Shown piece after piece: positions 46,155 through 48,268 of a stretch of DNA of 48,268 nucleotides. The position numbers were made by a program, and so were the translations under genes. This stretch comes from Thermoleophilaceae bacterium. Lineage in GTDB: Bacteria; Actinomycetota; Thermoleophilia; Solirubrobacterales; JACPNS01. The notes below the pieces were generated by a model. It was not told the DNA's origin. It saw only the letters and a list, made by a program, of their open reading frames with translations, and ran no database searches. Where the stretch lies: NCBI GenBank assembly GCA_016462645.1, contig JAEMSX010000015.1, forward strand, positions 1 to 48,268. The letters run 5' to 3'. The number at the start of each line of letters is the position of its first letter. The first letter of the stretch is position 1.

Positions 46155-47638
46155 TTCAGATCCTCGGTTCGGTTTGAGTCGGCAGCGATCGCCCACAGGT
46201 GCTGCAACGCGTACGCGCGATACGGGCGCCAGCGCTCGGCGGTCGCGGCCGCGGCTTTCGGCGAACCATCAACGCCGAGTGCCTCGAGACCGCGGCGGAC
46301 GCCGAGATCGCTCGGAAGAAATGCATCGGGATCGCGCAGCGCGCGCATCGCCACGTACTGCGACGTCCACTCGCCGACCCCCGGCAGGGCGACGAGCCGC
46401 GCGTGCACTTCGCCGCGCTCCTGCGATCCGTCGAGCCGGATCTCGGCGCTCGCAAGCGCGTCTGCGAGCGCGATCAGCGCGCGTGCGCGACTCTGCGGCA
46501 TCGAGAGCTCGGCCGGATCGAGCGCGGCGACGGCCGAAGCGCGCGGGAACAGCCGCGTGACCGCTCCGACCGGACGCTTGAGATCGTCACCGCAGAGATC
46601 CGTGAGCCGGGCCGCGGCTGTGGACGCGCCACGCACCGAGATCTGTTGCCCGAGCACGCCGCGCATCGCGAGCTCATCGCCGTCCGCGGTGCCGGGGACG
46701 CGGATGCCCGGACGTTGCGCAACGCTCGCGCGCAGCAGGGGGTCCTCCGAGAGCGCCGCGTCCGAGGCGGTCGGATCGGCGTCGAGGTCGCAGAGCCTGC
46801 GCACGCGCTCGGTCGCGGCGGCAAGGTCGCGCAGGTCATCGAGTTCGAAGCGGGCCCAGACGCAGTTGTCGCCGGCGCGGAGTTGAACCACGCCGCCGCC
46901 GCGCGGCAGGCGCATGCTGCGCGAGTACGCGTCGTCGCCGGCCGACTCAACCGTGCGGACCGCGCGGTGCTTCAAGAACGCGTGAAGCCTGGCGAAGTCA
47001 AAAGGCGCCCGAACCGGAAGCCGCAATTCGAGCCCGCGGTCCGAACGCCGGGGCCCGCGAGGAGCGCGCCGCAGGCCGCCGGGGGTGGTCGCGAAGATCT
47101 CCTGCATCGTTGCGTTGAACTGGCGCACGCTTGAGAAGCCCGACGCGTATGCGATCTCGGCCGCGGTCAGGTCGGTCGTCTCGAGCAACACACGCGCGTT
47201 CTGCGCCCGGGCGGCGCGTGCGATTGCGAGCGGTCCGGCCCCAACAACACTGGTGAGCATGCGATGCACGTGGCGTTCGCTGAAACCGAGCTGGGCGGCA
47301 AGGCCGGCAACGCCTTCGCGGTCGACCACTCCGTCGGCGATCAGCCGCATTGCGCGTCCAACTGCGTCGGCGCGCAGATCCCACTCCGGCGACCCCGGCG
47401 AAGCGTTCGGCCGGCAGCGCTTGCAGGCACGAAAGCCGGCCGACTGCGCCGCGGCCGCCGTGGCGTAGAAGCGCATGTTCGAGGCCTTCGGCGTGCGGGC
47501 CGGGCAGCTCGGGCGACAGTAAATACCGGTGGAGGTGACGCCGGTGTAGAACCAGCCGTCAAAGCGTGCGTCCTTGTCGTCGACCGCCCGCCGACAGCGT
47601 TCGTCGCTCGGGAGGTAGCTCTCGTCCACTCGGTACAT
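46151..47638 (-). CDS. ada: Ada-AlkA fusion: regulator plus 3-methyladenine DNA glycosylase
   Basis: The 495-residue protein joins the Ada methyl-phosphotriester domain with zinc cysteines C41, C45, C72 and C75 (TGIYCRPSCPA, CKRCRP), an AraC-type HTH region (about 85-190: VAGLAAQLGFSERHVHRML...IAYASGFSSVRQFNATMQEIF), an AlkA N-terminal domain and an HhH-GPD glycosylase (LPGVGEWTSQYVAMRAL with the catalytic Asp in AFLPSDLGVRR). Methylation of the first cysteine normally turns Ada into an activator. Unlike E. coli Ada it lacks the O6-methylguanine domain, which is supplied by the coupled ogt gene. AAGGA lies 8 nt before the ATG. Confidence 0.92.
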   Translation of the reverse strand: MYRVDESYLPSDERCRRAVDDKDARFDGWFYTGVTSTGIYCRPSCPARTPKASNMRFYATAAAAQSAGFRACKRCRPNASPGSPEWDLRADAVGRAMRLIADGVVDREGVAGLAAQLGFSERHVHRMLTSVVGAGPLAIARAARAQNARVLLETTDLTAAEIAYASGFSSVRQFNATMQEIFATTPGGLRRAPRGPRRSDRGLELRLPVRAPFDFARLHAFLKHRAVRTVESAGDDAYSRSMRLPRGGGVVQLRAGDNCVWARFELDDLRDLAAATERVRRLCDLDADPTASDAALSEDPLLRASVAQRPGIRVPGTADGDELAMRGVLGQQISVRGASTAAARLTDLCGDDLKRPVGAVTRLFPRASAVAALDPAELSMPQSRARALIALADALASAEIRLDGSQERGEVHARLVALPGVGEWTSQYVAMRALRDPDAFLPSDLGVRRGLEALGVDGSPKAAAATAERWRPYRAYALQHLWAIAADSNRTEDLK

Positions 47639-47784
47639 GCAGGCATCCTTGCATGAGCGGCCGGTCAGACCTGGCGGTTTTCGGACATGACGATGTTGCC
47701 GTCCGATACCCGCGAACCCGGCAGGCCGATCAAGGGCTTATCATGCGGACTACACCATCCCTAATACTCGCGAATCGAGAAATT

Positions 47785-48201
47785 ATGAACGTATTGCTCG
47801 CCGCGTCAGACAGCTGGTCACTTGGTGACGCGCTGCTCCTGACGATCGAAATCTTCCTCTTTGTCATCTGGATCTGGATCTTCATCTCGATCGTCGTTGA
47901 CCTCTTCCGCGACCACGAGCTCGGCGGCGTTGGCAAGGCGATCTGGCTGCTTTTCCTGATCATCATTCCGTTCCTCTCCGCGCTGGTCTACCTGATCGTT
48001 CGCGGTGGTGGAATGCGTGACCGCGCGATCAAGGAAGCGGTCGACATTCAGAAGGCGCAGAACGAATACATCCGTCAGGTTGCCGGTTCACCGGTCGATG
48101 ACCTCGCCAAGCTGAACGACCTGAAGAACTCGGGCGTCCTCAGCCAGGAGGAGTTCGACAAGGCAAAGGCCAAGGCGCTCGCAGAGCACCACGGCGAGTA
48201 G
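47785..48201 (+). CDS. PLDc_N/SHOCT membrane protein
   Basis: The 138-residue product has two membrane helices (about 17-40 and 50-72) in the PLDc_N arrangement (LTIEIFLFVIWIWIFISIVVDLFRDHELGGVGKAIWLLFLIIIPFLSALVYLIVRGGGM), then a linker and a C-terminal SHOCT unit (DDLAKLNDLKNSGVLSQEEFDKAKAKAL, about 105-132). Such proteins are common in actinobacteria and of unknown function. The frame is open further upstream (ATG 47743), but ATG 47785 is preceded by GAGAAA at suitable distance and starts just before the first helix. Confidence 0.82.
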   Translation: MNVLLAASDSWSLGDALLLTIEIFLFVIWIWIFISIVVDLFRDHELGGVGKAIWLLFLIIIPFLSALVYLIVRGGGMRDRAIKEAVDIQKAQNEYIRQVAGSPVDDLAKLNDLKNSGVLSQEEFDKAKAKALAEHHGE

Positions 48202-48209
48202 TCAAGGCG

Positions 48210-48268
48210 CTACTTGCCTTTGAAGTTCGCCTGACGCCGTTCGACGAATGAGAGGACGCCCTCCTGGG
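48210..48268 (-). CDS. C-terminal end of a probable enoyl-CoA hydratase/isomerase
   Basis: Only the last 19 codons are in the window. The readable end is EGVLSFVERRQANFKGK followed by TAG, matching the C-terminal EGMxAFxEKRxPxFKG pattern of crotonases, which act in beta-oxidation. The stop is 8 bp from the convergent SHOCT gene. With so few residues the call is tentative. Confidence 0.6.
   Translation of the reverse strand, partial: QEGVLSFVERRQANFKGK

Overview
The window is GC-rich (about two thirds G+C by eye) and densely packed with short intergenic spaces. The gene content points to an Actinomycetota genome: an ECF42-type sigma factor with a YciI/DGPF partner, a PucR regulator, an Ada-AlkA fusion, F420/FMN luciferase-like enzymes, Lys-rich secreted proteins and tandem alkB genes with a rubredoxin. 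My best guess is class Thermoleophilia (Solirubrobacter/Conexibacter-like), but this is inferred from style and gene families, not from a marker gene. No prophage, insertion sequence, CRISPR array or obvious island is visible.

Layout: 1-3.1 kb holds the end of a tRNA-Arg(ACG), a small membrane protein, a DsrE-like protein, a YadG/YadH-like ABC exporter and a CoA-binding protein. 3.2-10.6 kb holds a GAP-family membrane protein, a Lys-rich secreted protein divergent from an aldehyde dehydrogenase, a RibD-like reductase, a DUF1905 protein, an HhH-GPD repair protein, a methyltransferase, a GST-like protein and an SDR. 10.6-12.7 kb holds DinB, an orphan type IV pilin-like protein and a small pentad-repeat protein. 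12.7-15.9 kb holds the YciI/ECF42 pair, an ExoD-like protein and an SDR. 16-21.4 kb holds a small secreted protein, a NodI/NodJ-like ABC exporter, a TetR regulator, a His-motif membrane protein and ThpR. 21.4-31.8 kb holds PEP carboxylase, two LLM flavin enzymes, a HAD phosphatase, an esterase, a second ABC-2 exporter, a minimal zincin, a double CDGSH protein and an Old Yellow Enzyme. 31.9-36.2 kb holds a 1053-residue secreted double-nitrilase protein and a DUF6159-like membrane protein. 36.2-40.5 kb is the alkane hydroxylation cluster (alkB, alkB, rubredoxin, TetR, all on the minus strand) with an SDR upstream. 40.5-48.3 kb holds an MBL-fold hydrolase, an RCK-pore-RCK ion channel, a structured non-coding region, a delta-9-type desaturase divergent from PucR, Ogt and Ada-AlkA, a SHOCT membrane protein and the tail of a probable enoyl-CoA hydratase.

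How it fits together: the clearest pathway theme is aliphatic/lipid oxidation. AlkB hydroxylates alkanes with electrons from the rubredoxin; SDRs, the aldehyde dehydrogenase and the enoyl-CoA hydratase could act downstream, though only the alk genes are physically clustered. Promoters of one SDR, the Old Yellow Enzyme and both alkB genes share an exact 17-bp spacer, a TTGAC -35 box and ACAYCA/TGRTGT half-sites, which suggests a common regulator. No rubredoxin reductase is present in the window.

Two window-wide patterns stand out. First, many genes without a Shine-Dalgarno sequence have a TANNNT hexamer ending 6-9 nt before the start codon, the signature of leaderless transcripts; this also helps choose starts. 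Second, 11 of 12 convergent gene pairs end within 8 bp of each other or overlap; the single exception (43052-43336) contains a strongly folded, gene-free region that may encode an undescribed RNA.
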